Source of the DNA: Oenococcus sicerae
GTDB taxonomy: Bacteria > Bacillota > Bacilli > Lactobacillales > Lactobacillaceae
DNA: 64,000 bases
Assembly: GCF_004102045.2 (NCBI RefSeq)
Contig: NZ_CP029684.2
Coordinates: forward strand, 992,001 to 1,056,000
Reading direction: 5' to 3'
In this document: positions 9,434-18,522 of the stretch, piece by piece
How the letters are laid out: the number at the start of each line of letters is the position of its first letter
Position numbering within the stretch: position 1 is the stretch's first letter
Notes under the pieces: model-generated
Seen by the model: the letters and a program-made list of their open reading frames with translations, nothing else
Databases searched by the model: none
What the model was told of the DNA's origin: nothing
Made by a program: the position numbers and the translations under genes

Positions 9434-10770
9434 CCGAAATTTCGTTAGAACAAATCAAAGAATTTGATCAAGGCTTAAAAAGTTTTCCTGCGGCCGACGT
9501 GATTCGTCGAGCTGTCAGCAGTAATGGTATCGACAAAGCAACTTTAGATGCGAAGGCAGCTATTAATTCCCAGCCGGTTTTTTCCGTTGAAGTGAAAACA
9601 GGCAAAGTAGCTAATCAGATGGCTTCTGGACGCTGCTGGATGTTTGCCGCCTTGAACACAATGCGTCATCATACAGCTGATCTTTTCAATATTTCCGACA
9701 AATTCGAGTTATCACAAAGCTATACTTTTTTCTGGGATAAATTCGAGAAATCAAATTATTTCTATAATAATGTTGTTAAAACGGCTGATCTGCCTTTGGA
9801 TGATCGTAAAGTTGCCTATCTGATGCAAACGCCTCAACAAGATGGCGGCCAGTGGGATATGATTTGTGCCATTATTGAAAAATATGGTCTAGTGCCACAA
9901 TCCGTTTTCCCGGAAAGCTTTGATTCTAGCCATTCTTCAGCTTTAAATCGCTTATTGAATCGTAAACTACGCAAGGATGCCGTTGAGCTGCGTGCATTAG
10001 CTGCTCAAAAGACGAATCAAGCTGAAATTGATGAGAAAATCAAGGAATTAAATGCTGATAATTATCGTTTTCTCAGCTTGGTTTTTGGTGATCCCGCTGA
10101 TGTTGCTCACTTTGATTTTGAATATCGCGATGAGGACAAAAATTATCATTTGGAAAAAAATCTGACGCCAAAATCATTTTTTACCAAGTTTGTCGACCAA
10201 GATCTTGAAGACTACGTCTCGATCATTAATGCGCCAACAGCTGATAAACCTTATGACAAAACTTATACGATCGAGAACCTTGGCAACGTTGTTGGTGGTC
10301 GTCAAGTTAAGCATTTAAACGTCAAGCTTGACGAATTCAAAAAATTAGCCATCGCGCAATTGAAGGACGGTCAATCGGTTTGGTTTGGTGTTGACATGGG
10401 TCCGCAAGTTGATCGCGAGACTGGTTTGATGGACCTTGATAATTATGCCCAAGAAGCGGCCTTTGGTATTGATGTTTCTTTGACCAAAGCAGAGCAGCTG
10501 GACTATGCTGATTCGTTGATGACGCATGCAATGGTTTTAACCGGCGTTGATCTTGACGAAAATGATCAGCCTCTACGTTGGAAAGTTGAAAATTCTTGGG
10601 GTGAAAAGCCTGGCAAAGACGGCTATTTTGTTATGTCAGATGCTTGGATGAGTCTTTACAGCTACCAAGTTGTTGTCAACAAAAAGTATTTGCCTGAAGC
10701 ACTGAAAACTGCCCAAGTTCAGGATCCAAAGATATTAGATCCTTGGGATCCGATGGGTGCTTTAGCCTAA
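9430..10770 (+). CDS. pepC: Cysteine aminopeptidase C (bleomycin hydrolase family)
   Basis: 446-residue C1B cysteine peptidase that removes N-terminal amino acids from peptides in the cytoplasm. The catalytic Cys is in [10 protein letters not shown] (about residue 69), the His in HAMVLTGVD (about 361) and the Asn in [10 protein letters not shown] (about 382). The C-terminal GALA resembles the conserved tail that reaches the active site in PepC. It shares four bases with thrS and is followed by a strong terminator, so thrS-pepC forms one T-box-controlled unit. Free amino acids from peptides would relieve threonine limitation, which fits the coupling. Confidence 0.96.
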   Translation: MTEISLEQIKEFDQGLKSFPAADVIRRAVSSNGIDKATLDAKAAINSQPVFSVEVKTGKVANQMASGRCWMFAALNTMRHHTADLFNISDKFELSQSYTFFWDKFEKSNYFYNNVVKTADLPLDDRKVAYLMQTPQQDGGQWDMICAIIEKYGLVPQSVFPESFDSSHSSALNRLLNRKLRKDAVELRALAAQKTNQAEIDEKIKELNADNYRFLSLVFGDPADVAHFDFEYRDEDKNYHLEKNLTPKSFFTKFVDQDLEDYVSIINAPTADKPYDKTYTIENLGNVVGGRQVKHLNVKLDEFKKLAIAQLKDGQSVWFGVDMGPQVDRETGLMDLDNYAQEAAFGIDVSLTKAEQLDYADSLMTHAMVLTGVDLDENDQPLRWKVENSWGEKPGKDGYFVMSDAWMSLYSYQVVVNKKYLPEALKTAQVQDPKILDPWDPMGALA

Positions 10771-10794
10771 ATATCTGTCAGATTTTCAGATATC

Positions 10795-10821
10795 AAAAAC
10801 CGCTTTTCGAGGCGGTTTTTT
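10795..10821 (+). terminator. Terminator of thrS-pepC
   Basis: AAAACCGC / GCGGTTTT hairpin with a 7-base loop and T-run. Confidence 0.9.
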
Positions 10822-10998
10822 GTTTAAGCGGATTTTTTTTGCTCGTACGATGGAACTGATGATTTTTCGTCATGAAATATCTAAAGGCGATGATGGCTGT
10901 TAATGTAATCATTATTTCCTCCCATTTGCTACTAACTTTAAGCGAAACATCAGGACAAAAATATAAAAAAACGACTTACTTATGTAATTGTTTGGAAA

Positions 10999-12135
10999 CT
11001 AATTATCGAACAGCTGATGCCGGTATTGCTTGGGTGTCATGCCAGTAACAGCATGGAATATTTTGACAAAGTAACTTTTGTCAACGAAAGAGAGATAATT
11101 TGAAATTTCTTGCAGGCTTTTTTTGTTATTCGCCAGAAGATTTTTTGCTAAGGCAATTTTTTTGCTGTAAATATAATGTTTAACTGTCATATCATAATGA
11201 CTTTTAAAGGTCGCGTTAATGCTTTGTTTGGAAACATTACAATTTTCAGCGATATCATGCAAAGCTAGCTTATCAGTTAGATGGGTATCAATATAATGGC
11301 GACAAATGGTCGCAATATCTGTTTCATTTTCACGATTATAGCCCTTTAGTGCTTCAAAATATTCCCAGACAATTGTCTTCACATCTGTGTAGAAATTAAG
11401 CAGCTCATTTTGATAGACTGATTCAATTAATTCGATTCTCATTTTGGCAGCTTGGTTAAAAGGGAGCCCTGAATCGATCGCGTGATCAGCTAGACTACAA
11501 ATGAGAGAAACTAAAAGTTCTTTGAGATAGGATTGGCTATATTGTTCAACTACCTCCGATCGACTGTCTTCTTTCGCTGATAATAAATACTTCATCTCAT
11601 TCAGATTTTTGATAATTCGTTTCTCATCTAAGCCCTGTAAACTTTCAGCTATTTGTTCTTGATAGAAAAAGAAAATTTCTTCTTTGGAACCCTTTTTAAA
11701 AGTTTGTTTACGATCGCTAGTTTTTTTTGACTCATTTTTCAGCCAATAAATCAGCAAGTGTCGGATTGGTGCAGCTGTATTGCTGTAAATGGCATAAACG
11801 ATCTCAGCCAATTGTTTAACTTTTAAAATAGCCTTCTCACTGTTGCTGCTGAGCCCCGAATGAAAGTCTCTTTGAATATATTCGTTTGGTACGAGCAGCA
11901 GGCTCTTTTTGGATTCAATTGGAATGTTGAGCATGATCCTGTCACCGTTTTTGATCAAGATATCATTGCCTAGTGAAGCCAATCTAGCAATACGTGCAAT
12001 ATCTTCACTATCGATGAGGACAAAATCGTGATCATCGCCATCAAGTGAATGACCTATTTCGCCATCTTGGATCAAAAATATTTTTTGATCAGTGATTTCA
12101 CTGAACAATTTTAGATTTTGCTTTGCGTCAGTCAT
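10999..12135 (-). CDS. AraC-family transcriptional regulator
   Basis: 378-residue regulator with a C-terminal double-HTH AraC/XylS domain (about residues 275-375: LALHDIAENCNVSKQSINATF, then SLQEISNYLSFVDKSYFVKIF and GMTPKQYRHQ). The N-terminal two thirds do not match a sensor domain I recognise; there is no obvious membrane segment, so it is probably a cytoplasmic one-component regulator. It is transcribed divergently from the glycerol-phosphate ABC operon with a 219-bp shared control region, making that operon its probable target. The effector is unknown; a glycerophosphate compound is a reasonable guess only. Confidence 0.88.
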   Translation of the reverse strand: MTDAKQNLKLFSEITDQKIFLIQDGEIGHSLDGDDHDFVLIDSEDIARIARLASLGNDILIKNGDRIMLNIPIESKKSLLLVPNEYIQRDFHSGLSSNSEKAILKVKQLAEIVYAIYSNTAAPIRHLLIYWLKNESKKTSDRKQTFKKGSKEEIFFFYQEQIAESLQGLDEKRIIKNLNEMKYLLSAKEDSRSEVVEQYSQSYLKELLVSLICSLADHAIDSGLPFNQAAKMRIELIESVYQNELLNFYTDVKTIVWEYFEALKGYNRENETDIATICRHYIDTHLTDKLALHDIAENCNVSKQSINATFKSHYDMTVKHYIYSKKIALAKNLLANNKKSLQEISNYLSFVDKSYFVKIFHAVTGMTPKQYRHQLFDN

Positions 12136-12354
12136 GCACAGATTTTCAGATCATCTTAAGAAATTGTTTATATAAATAATTTCAATTTTTACATAAAACC
12201 AATCATATGCTTGCTATGATACGCCTGTTTTGAAAAATAGATTGGATGGTGACAGACGCTAGCATATTAGCAATGAAAATTTCCAACAAGTGAATAGTCT
12301 CTTCAAGTTGTCTTTTTAAACAAAGACCAAAATTACATGCCATGGAGAATTGCT
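12136..12354. promoter_or_regulatory. Divergent control region, AraC regulator / glycerol-phosphate operon
   Basis: 219 bp without a gene. It holds the half-site TTGCTA (near 12212) and its inverse TAGCAA (near 12270), loosely spaced, which could be activator sites. TATGAT near 12216 could be a -10 for the plus-strand operon. No consensus cre box was seen. All assignments here are tentative. Confidence 0.4.
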
Positions 12355-13434
12355 TTGTCGATTGAATTTGAGAATATTAGTAAAACGTATGATCAAGCAC
12401 CAGTTCTTGAAAGTATTAATGCGGAAATTGCAAGTGGTGAATTTTTTGCAGTAGTTGGCCCTTCCGGTTGCGGCAAGAGCACGCTTTTAAGAATGCTGGC
12501 GGGGTTAATTGATATTACAAGTGGTGTCATTAAAATTAATGGCAAACAAGTCAATGCGTTACCGGCTAAAAATCGGGGTTTAACAATGGCTTTCCAAGAT
12601 TACGCACTTTTTCCTTTTTTAAGCGTCGAGGATAACATTGCTTTTGGATTAAAAGCACGAAAAATGCCCATCGAAGAAGTCAAAAAAAGAGTAGATGATG
12701 CTCTTGAAATGGTTGATTTGTCAGATTTTAGAGAACGAAAGCCCAAGGATCTTTCTGGTGGTCAGCGGCAGCGTGTGGCTTTAGCTCGAGCCATTGCAAG
12801 TGATGCCAAAATATGTTTAATGGACGAACCTCTGTCTAACTTAGATGCCCAATTGAGAGCCAGAATGCGCAGCGAGATCAGGGGTCTTCAGCGTAAGCTA
12901 GGCTTGACTTTGATCTATGTCACGCATGATCAAGTGGAAGCGATGACAATGGCGGACCATATTATGGTTTTAAACGATCATCAAGTGCAGCAGATCGATA
13001 CGCCGTTGGGTATTTATAATCACCCGGCCAATGAATTTGTTGCCAACTTTTTCGGTACACCTCAAATTAATATTCTCTCGGGAGTTTATGAGGCTAATGA
13101 CGATCAGATCGTGATCGATCATGATTTAAAACTATCGATCACTGAAAAATTAAGTCGGCAAAATTACAAGATCGGTATTCGACCGAATCAATTAGATTTT
13201 ACGGCGGTTGGTCCGGGCAAAGGGAACGCGACTATTTCAGATTTATCCAATCTTGGTTCACAAACGATCGTGTCAGCGCTCTTAGACAATGGACAAACAG
13301 TCAGAATTATCAAAGAAGAACAACTTTTGATCGATGATCAGCAGCGCATTAAAATATTTTCTAAAGGAACTGCTTTTGTTTTTGATCCTGACAAAAAGAC
13401 TTTGGCTGCTGTCAGTCTTGGGAGCCCTATCTAA
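12355..13434 (+). CDS. ugpC: ABC transporter ATP-binding protein (UgpC/MalK-type)
   Basis: About 359-residue ATPase of a carbohydrate/glycerol-phosphate importer. Walker A GPSGCGKST, signature LSGGQRQRVALARA, Walker B CLMDEPLSNLDA and H-loop THDQ are in order, followed by a C-terminal MalK-like regulatory OB (TOBE) domain. I prefer the TTG at 12355, which has GGAGA six bases upstream; the ATG at 12337 has no ribosome site and adds six residues. It is the first gene of a tightly packed operon: the next start overlaps its stop (TAATG). Substrate is assigned from the downstream glycerophosphodiesterase. Confidence 0.9.
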   Translation: MSIEFENISKTYDQAPVLESINAEIASGEFFAVVGPSGCGKSTLLRMLAGLIDITSGVIKINGKQVNALPAKNRGLTMAFQDYALFPFLSVEDNIAFGLKARKMPIEEVKKRVDDALEMVDLSDFRERKPKDLSGGQRQRVALARAIASDAKICLMDEPLSNLDAQLRARMRSEIRGLQRKLGLTLIYVTHDQVEAMTMADHIMVLNDHQVQQIDTPLGIYNHPANEFVANFFGTPQINILSGVYEANDDQIVIDHDLKLSITEKLSRQNYKIGIRPNQLDFTAVGPGKGNATISDLSNLGSQTIVSALLDNGQTVRIIKEEQLLIDDQQRIKIFSKGTAFVFDPDKKTLAAVSLGSPI

Positions 13435-14387
13435 TGGCCGAAAATAATCGCGTGATCGATCCTAGCGGCTCGGCGGTAAAGGCAGCCAGAGGCGGTTTGG
13501 ATTTTCAACAACTATCTGTGAAAAAGAATGATAAAGGCTATGCTTGGTTGTTTTTAGGACCATCTTTGCTATTACTAATCGTTTTTATTTTTTACCCGAT
13601 GCTGAAAACCCTTTATTTGAGTTTATTTTTAACAAACGGCAACGGTCAGAATACGGTATTTGTTGGGCTGCAAAATTACATGACTTTACTAACTTCGGCC
13701 ACTTACTTTGCTAGTCTTTTTGCAACCTTGATCTATGTACTTGCTGTCTCGTTGCTCACGATTATTTTGGGCCTGCTGTTAGCGAGTACGGCTAGCAAGA
13801 ATGTTCGCGGCAGCAGTTTTTTTAGAACGATTTTTTCGTCCACGATGGGCGTCTCAATTTCAGTTTCGGCAATTTTTTGGCTATTTATTTTTAATCCTTC
13901 AATTGGTGTTTTCACTCAATTGGCTGCTTTTTTACATCTGCCGATTTTAAACTGGTCGACCGATCCTAATTTGGCTATGCTTTCCGTGATCATTTCAACG
14001 GTCTGGATGAACTTAGGCTTTGCTTTTCTAATTTTATTCAGTGCCTTTCAATCCTTACCGCAAAGCCTTTATGAAGAAACGGCCATCGAAGGTGCCAGTC
14101 CCAGTTATCGCTTTTTTCATGTGACGCTGCCGCTTATTTCGCCGACACTTTTCTTTGTCTCGATCATCACATTGATCGAGTCCTTTAAAAGCTTTGGCTT
14201 GATTGATTTAATGACGGCCGGTGGACCGAATAATGCGACCAATTTGCTTGTTTATCATATTTATCAAAATGCCTTTTTAAACGGCAATTATTCTCAGGCC
14301 AGTGCGGAATCAGTTATTTTGACCATCGTTATTGCTGTTCTCACTTTTATCCAATTTAAATATCTTGAAAAGAAGGTCAGCTACTAA
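13434..14387 (+). CDS. ugpA: ABC transporter permease (UgpA-type)
   Basis: 317-residue MalF/UgpA-like inner-membrane permease with six predicted membrane segments, the first at about residues 38-58. The EAA loop that contacts the ATPase is seen as YEETAIEGASPSYRFFHVTLP near residue 220. The N-terminus carries a hydrophilic extension of about 35 residues. It overlaps both neighbours by one base (TAATG junctions). Substrate assignment follows operon context only; such permeases cannot be told apart from sugar permeases by eye. Confidence 0.87.
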   Translation: MAENNRVIDPSGSAVKAARGGLDFQQLSVKKNDKGYAWLFLGPSLLLLIVFIFYPMLKTLYLSLFLTNGNGQNTVFVGLQNYMTLLTSATYFASLFATLIYVLAVSLLTIILGLLLASTASKNVRGSSFFRTIFSSTMGVSISVSAIFWLFIFNPSIGVFTQLAAFLHLPILNWSTDPNLAMLSVIISTVWMNLGFAFLILFSAFQSLPQSLYEETAIEGASPSYRFFHVTLPLISPTLFFVSIITLIESFKSFGLIDLMTAGGPNNATNLLVYHIYQNAFLNGNYSQASAESVILTIVIAVLTFIQFKYLEKKVSY

Positions 14388-15217
14388 TGGCAAACGTCGA
14401 TCAATGGACTAGGAATAAAAAAATCTGGCACTATATCCTATTGATTTTACTGTCAGCCTTGATCATTGGGCCTTTCATTATTGGCCTTTGGACCAGCTTG
14501 TTGCCAACTGCTGATATTTCCAGCGGCAATTTATTGCACAGCAGTATTTCTTTAAACAATTATTGGGAAGCTTTCACGCAGACACCGATCATTCGTTATT
14601 TGTTTAATAGCTTGCTGATCTCTTTTTTAACGATGCTCTGTCAGGTTTTCTTCTGCTCAATGGCGGCTTATGCTTTTGTCTTTATCGAATTCAAGCATCG
14701 GAATTTCTATTTTTACCTTGTCTTATCCACGATGATGCTGCCATTTGAAGCCGAGGTGATCCCGAATTTTCAAACGATCAAATCCTTGGGTTTGCTTAAT
14801 AGTTACGCTGGCATGATCGTCCCTTTTATGACATCGGCCTTTGGCATCTTTATGCTGCGCCAAGCCTTTATGCAAATGCCCTACGAATTAAAAGAGGCTG
14901 CTGATGTTGAGGGACTGAATCACTGGCAGTTTTACGTGAAAGCTGTACTGCCTTATAGCAGATTGAGTCTTTACACTTTGGCCGCCTACAGCTTTCTATC
15001 AGCCTGGAACCAATATCTTTGGCCGATGCTGACGACTTTCAGTGATGATTTTCGACCAGTTCAAGTTGGTTTACGCGAATTACAATCTCAAGAAACATTT
15101 AATAATTGGGGTATGATTCAAGCCAGTGCGGCCATTATCGTGATCCCGACTCTGATTGTTTTGTACTTTGGTCAGCATTACTTTAAGTCTGGTTTGAATG
15201 AGGGTGCAGTCAAATGA
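14387..15217 (+). CDS. ugpE: ABC transporter permease (UgpE-type)
   Basis: 276-residue MalG/UgpE-like permease, partner of the preceding one. Six membrane segments are visible; the EAA motif is YELKEAADVEGLNHWQFYVKAVLP near residue 170-190 (shown as YELKEAADVEGLNHW). Its stop overlaps the binding-protein start by four bases (ATGA). Together with the preceding genes it completes the membrane and ATPase parts of one importer. Confidence 0.87.
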   Translation: MANVDQWTRNKKIWHYILLILLSALIIGPFIIGLWTSLLPTADISSGNLLHSSISLNNYWEAFTQTPIIRYLFNSLLISFLTMLCQVFFCSMAAYAFVFIEFKHRNFYFYLVLSTMMLPFEAEVIPNFQTIKSLGLLNSYAGMIVPFMTSAFGIFMLRQAFMQMPYELKEAADVEGLNHWQFYVKAVLPYSRLSLYTLAAYSFLSAWNQYLWPMLTTFSDDFRPVQVGLRELQSQETFNNWGMIQASAAIIVIPTLIVLYFGQHYFKSGLNEGAVK

Positions 15218-16584
15218 TCAAGAGAGAAAAAGTTTTCTATCAGATAATCATGCTTGTGGCAACAATTTTATTGTGCTTAAGTACGGCGGTTATCAACCAT
15301 CGACAGTCTTTTGCGGCTAGCGATCAGAAAAGAACGAAAATCGTGTTTTGGCACGAAATGACCGGACCGGCACAGGCACAGCTGAATACTTTTGTGCAGC
15401 AGTTTAATCAGTCACAAAAACAATATCAAGTTGTCCCGCAATTTGAAGGGTCTTACGAAGAGGCTGTGCAGAAGATTTTAAACACCCATGGCAGCAGCGC
15501 ATCGCCAGCTGTTTTTCAATCGGCAGATATTTCTGTCAGCCAGCTTTATCACAGCGGCTATATTACAAAAGTACAAAAATTTGTCGACCAAGATCAAAGC
15601 TTCGATATCAGTAAAATTTCTTCAGTTGCGCGTGCTTTATATAGCCAAAAAGGAGAGCTTTTGGGCATGCCTTTCAACACCTCTCAGCCGGTGCTCTATT
15701 ACAATGCCAGTTTACTAAAGAAATATCATATTACGCCACCACCACTTGATCCAAGTTATAGTGATATTACCCGTGTGGCTACGCAATTATATGAACGATC
15801 ACATAAAAAAGTAAAAGGAATGAGCATGGAAGTATATGGTTGGTTATTTGATCAGCTCATCGCAAATTCCGATAACTATAGTGTAAATAAGCAAAACGGT
15901 CGATTGTCAACACCGACGCAAGCATCGTTTATTAATTCTGGATCGTTGAAAGCCATGAAGTGGGTTCAAAAAAACGTGAAGAAAGGTGATTTCATTAATT
16001 ATGGTTCAGGTGGCAATGCTTCCGCTAATGAAATTGCAGCGTTCCTGTCAGGCAAGCTCGGCATATTTATGGAATCATCAGCCGAAATTGGTCAATTGAC
16101 ACTTGGCATGAAAAAGCAGGAATTAGGTGTCACTTACTATCCACATGCTGATGGTCAAAAAGCCAATGGCGTCGCCATTGGTGGTGCGGCGCTTTGGATC
16201 GGCAATGATAAAAGTCAAAAGGTCCAACAAGGAGCTTGGGATTTTATTAAATATTTGGAAACGGCTAAAAATCAGGCTGTTTGGCAAAAAGCGACCGGTT
16301 ACTTGGCGTTAAATAAAGATTCCCGTAAGACGAGTATCTTAAAATCGCTCTATAAGAAAAATCCAGCGCTCAAAGTGCCAAGCAACCAATTGCTAAAAAC
16401 AACTGCCAATAATGCCAATTCCGGTATTTTCATTGAAGGAATCGTTCAAGAAAGAATCATTCTCAATACGGCGCTGGATCAAATTTATAGCAATGGCAAT
16501 ATCGATAAAAGTTTGAAGCAGGCTGAGCAAGCAATGAACAGCTATATTAAAAATAATAATCGTGCCAATGGCTGGAAGTATTAG
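15214..16584 (+). CDS. ugpB: Extracellular solute-binding protein (UgpB-type)
   Basis: 456-residue family 1 solute-binding protein for the importer encoded upstream. A signal peptide spans about residues 1-35 (hydrophobic MLVATILLCLSTAVI, then SFAAS). I see no proper lipobox: the only early cysteine sits in LLCLS without small residues before it, so the protein would be either secreted after type I cleavage or left anchored by an uncleaved segment. The mature part opens with KIVFWHEMTGPAQAQLNTF, typical of glycerol-3-phosphate/sugar binding proteins. Being last of the four transporter genes is atypical for ugp operons. Confidence 0.87.
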   Translation: MIKREKVFYQIIMLVATILLCLSTAVINHRQSFAASDQKRTKIVFWHEMTGPAQAQLNTFVQQFNQSQKQYQVVPQFEGSYEEAVQKILNTHGSSASPAVFQSADISVSQLYHSGYITKVQKFVDQDQSFDISKISSVARALYSQKGELLGMPFNTSQPVLYYNASLLKKYHITPPPLDPSYSDITRVATQLYERSHKKVKGMSMEVYGWLFDQLIANSDNYSVNKQNGRLSTPTQASFINSGSLKAMKWVQKNVKKGDFINYGSGGNASANEIAAFLSGKLGIFMESSAEIGQLTLGMKKQELGVTYYPHADGQKANGVAIGGAALWIGNDKSQKVQQGAWDFIKYLETAKNQAVWQKATGYLALNKDSRKTSILKSLYKKNPALKVPSNQLLKTTANNANSGIFIEGIVQERIILNTALDQIYSNGNIDKSLKQAEQAMNSYIKNNNRANGWKY

Positions 16585-16609
16585 TTCTAAAATGAATAGA
16601 GGAGAGAAG

Positions 16610-17302
16610 ATGTCGGATCAACAGACTTTAATTTTTGCCCATCGTGGTATTCCGATTCGTTTTCCGGAAAATTCACTTGCTGGTTTTCAATATACAATTG
16701 ATCAGGGGGCTGATGGTATTGAATTTGACGTTCATTTGACGAAAGATAGAATTCCAATTATTATGCATGATGAAAAAATTGACCGGACGACAGATGGCAG
16801 CGGCTTTATCAAAGACTATCAGTGGAGCGAGTTAAAAAAATTCAAATTGGCCGATGGACAATCAGTTCCTTCTTTGGCTGAATTTTTACAAGTCGTTGAA
16901 AACAAACCAATTCGCCTGAATCTTGAATTTAAAACTGATTTATTTCACTACGAGGGCATTGAAAAAATTGTTATGGCAATGGTGAAGCGGACGGAACTTG
17001 CTTACCCGATTATATACTCATCTTTTTATTTAAATTCGCTGAGAAATTGCTATCAAATTGATCCAGATGGCCAATATTGTTTTTTGACTGCTAAATATCT
17101 TCATAATGCTGAACATTTCATGAGGATCAATCATTTAGCCGGACTTCATCTGAAACACTATCAAAAAATTCCGCATACGATCGAACGCATCTGGACTGTT
17201 GACGATCCTGCAAAACAAAGAAAATTGTTTAAGAAAAAAGTTGCCGCTTTGTTTACGAATGATTTTCAAAGCGCCAACGAAAGGCGTTTAGCGTTTAAAT
17301 GA
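16610..17302 (+). CDS. glpQ: Glycerophosphodiester phosphodiesterase
   Basis: 230-residue cytoplasmic GDPD hydrolysing glycerophosphodiesters to glycerol-3-phosphate and an alcohol. Catalytic and metal residues are seen in FAHRGIP (His), FPENSLAGF (Glu), GADGIEFDVHLTKD (Glu/Asp) and IIMHDEKIDRTTDG (His). There is no signal peptide, so substrate must be imported, matching the ABC transporter just upstream. The ATG at 16610 is chosen because GAGGAG precedes it; the frame extends into the ugpB 3' end. This gene is the main argument that the transporter carries glycerophosphodiesters or glycerol-3-phosphate. Confidence 0.93.
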   Translation: MSDQQTLIFAHRGIPIRFPENSLAGFQYTIDQGADGIEFDVHLTKDRIPIIMHDEKIDRTTDGSGFIKDYQWSELKKFKLADGQSVPSLAEFLQVVENKPIRLNLEFKTDLFHYEGIEKIVMAMVKRTELAYPIIYSSFYLNSLRNCYQIDPDGQYCFLTAKYLHNAEHFMRINHLAGLHLKHYQKIPHTIERIWTVDDPAKQRKLFKKKVAALFTNDFQSANERRLAFK

Positions 17303-17342
17303 ATGTAGTGAGAATTACACCTGATTCAGGAAGGCTGATGAT

Positions 17343-18209
17343 ATGCAGTTATTATCGAAAAAAGAGCATCCCTTTAGAATTTGCCAGTTGACCGATCTGC
17401 ACTTGGATCCTTATCCTTTCTCGGTAGCTGATCAGGAAACCATCTCCAAAATTCAGCGTTTACTTGCTAGCACGAAATTTGATTTGATCATGATAACCGG
17501 TGATTTGATTTGGGGGAAACATTCTGCTGACCCAAAAGAAACGATGAAATATTTCTACGCTATATTTGATCAGATTAATACGCCTGTTGCTGTGACCTAT
17601 GGCAATCATGATACAGAAGGTTTGTTTGATCGTGAAACAATTCGCAGCTATGAATCCTTTATAAACCATCCAGCCGATAAACATCAGCGTTTTATTGTTC
17701 ACGATCTTGAAAATTACAGTCTACAGATTGTTGACCATGATAGCGGAAAGTTGTCTCACGTGATCTATGTCTGGGATAGTGGTGCTTATTCAAATGATGA
17801 CCGCTTCGGTCTCTATGAACCGATCAGTCGAGAACAAATTAATTGGTTTGAAAAACTGCCTTACGATAATTCTGTACCAAGAGTTGATCTGGGTTTTATT
17901 CATATTCCGATCCCGGAATATGCCGAAGCTAAAAATTTTATTTTTGATGGCCAAATCGCTGAGCCGATCGGTTCGCCGGAAATTAATTCCGGACTTTTTT
18001 ATAGTTTGCTGAAAGATGCTAATTTTAAAGCCATTTTTGCAGGTCATGATCATGATAATAATTTCATGGCCAATTATCGCGGCATTGATTTTGTTTATGG
18101 CAATGCCAGCGGTTTCAACACTTACGGCAAAATCAAAAGAGGTTACAAACAAATTGATCTTTATGAAGATCATATTACAAGCAAAAATATTCCTTTTCCG
18201 GACAATTAG
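17343..18209 (+). CDS. Calcineurin-like metallophosphoesterase (Dcr2-type)
   Basis: 288-residue dinuclear-metal phosphoesterase. All five family motifs are present: TDLHLD, TGDLIWG, YGNHDTE, GFIHIPIPEYAEA and FAGHDHDN. This set resembles the Dcr2/purple-acid-phosphatase-like branch. No signal peptide is visible, so the protein acts in the cytoplasm. It follows the GDPD gene by 40 bases with AGGAAGG upstream, and ends the operon before a terminator. A role in dephosphorylating products of glycerophosphodiester breakdown is an inference from position. Confidence 0.88.
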   Translation: MQLLSKKEHPFRICQLTDLHLDPYPFSVADQETISKIQRLLASTKFDLIMITGDLIWGKHSADPKETMKYFYAIFDQINTPVAVTYGNHDTEGLFDRETIRSYESFINHPADKHQRFIVHDLENYSLQIVDHDSGKLSHVIYVWDSGAYSNDDRFGLYEPISREQINWFEKLPYDNSVPRVDLGFIHIPIPEYAEAKNFIFDGQIAEPIGSPEINSGLFYSLLKDANFKAIFAGHDHDNNFMANYRGIDFVYGNASGFNTYGKIKRGYKQIDLYEDHITSKNIPFPDN

Positions 18210-18378
18210 TGTCAATTTTGGCATGTAAGATACTATTTTGTTCGTAAAAGGCTTTAAATGACCCTGATTTAGTATAAAATTTAGTTGCTAGGTAATTAGT
18301 TTGCTTTACTTGGTTACTTAGTTTTTATTCTATGGCGATTTTTGCGATCAAACCAAGATACTGGCATCAAAAAGTTTC

Positions 18379-18418
18379 AGGACTAAAAGCGTTTGTTAAT
18401 GTTAGTCCTTTATTTTTA
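18379..18418 (+). terminator. Terminator after the glycerol-phosphate operon
   Basis: AGGACTAA / TTAGTCCT perfect stem followed by TTATTTTT. It lies 170 bases after the last stop; the stretch 18210-18378 between them holds no gene that I can support. Confidence 0.65.
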
Positions 18419-18426
18419 GTTGTCCG

Positions 18427-18464
18427 TGTAAGCGCTTGCGTAAAACGTTTAAATAGACTAATAT
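18427..18464 (+). promoter_or_regulatory. Mannose PTS promoter with overlapping cre box
   Basis: The cre box TGTAAGCGCTTGCG (18427-18440) matches TGNAANCGNTNNCA except for the final base. It overlaps the -35 TTGCGT (18436-18441), which is 17 bases from -10 TAATAT (18459-18464). CcpA binding would directly compete with RNA polymerase. There is no sigma-54 type -24/-12 element and no LevR gene nearby. Confidence 0.8.
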
Positions 18465-18522
18465 TTATGAGTAACAAAAAACAGTCTCTTTTTAGGGATG
18501 GGGAATAAAGGAGGATAGCACG

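Noticed and set aside
15214-15330. Lipobox in the UgpB-type protein
   Set aside because: The early Cys in LLCLS lacks the small residues required at -1 and the protein has a type I-like AAS site instead.
17790-18224. 144-codon minus-strand frame over the metallophosphoesterase
   Set aside because: The plus-strand gene has all five catalytic motifs; the antisense frame has none.
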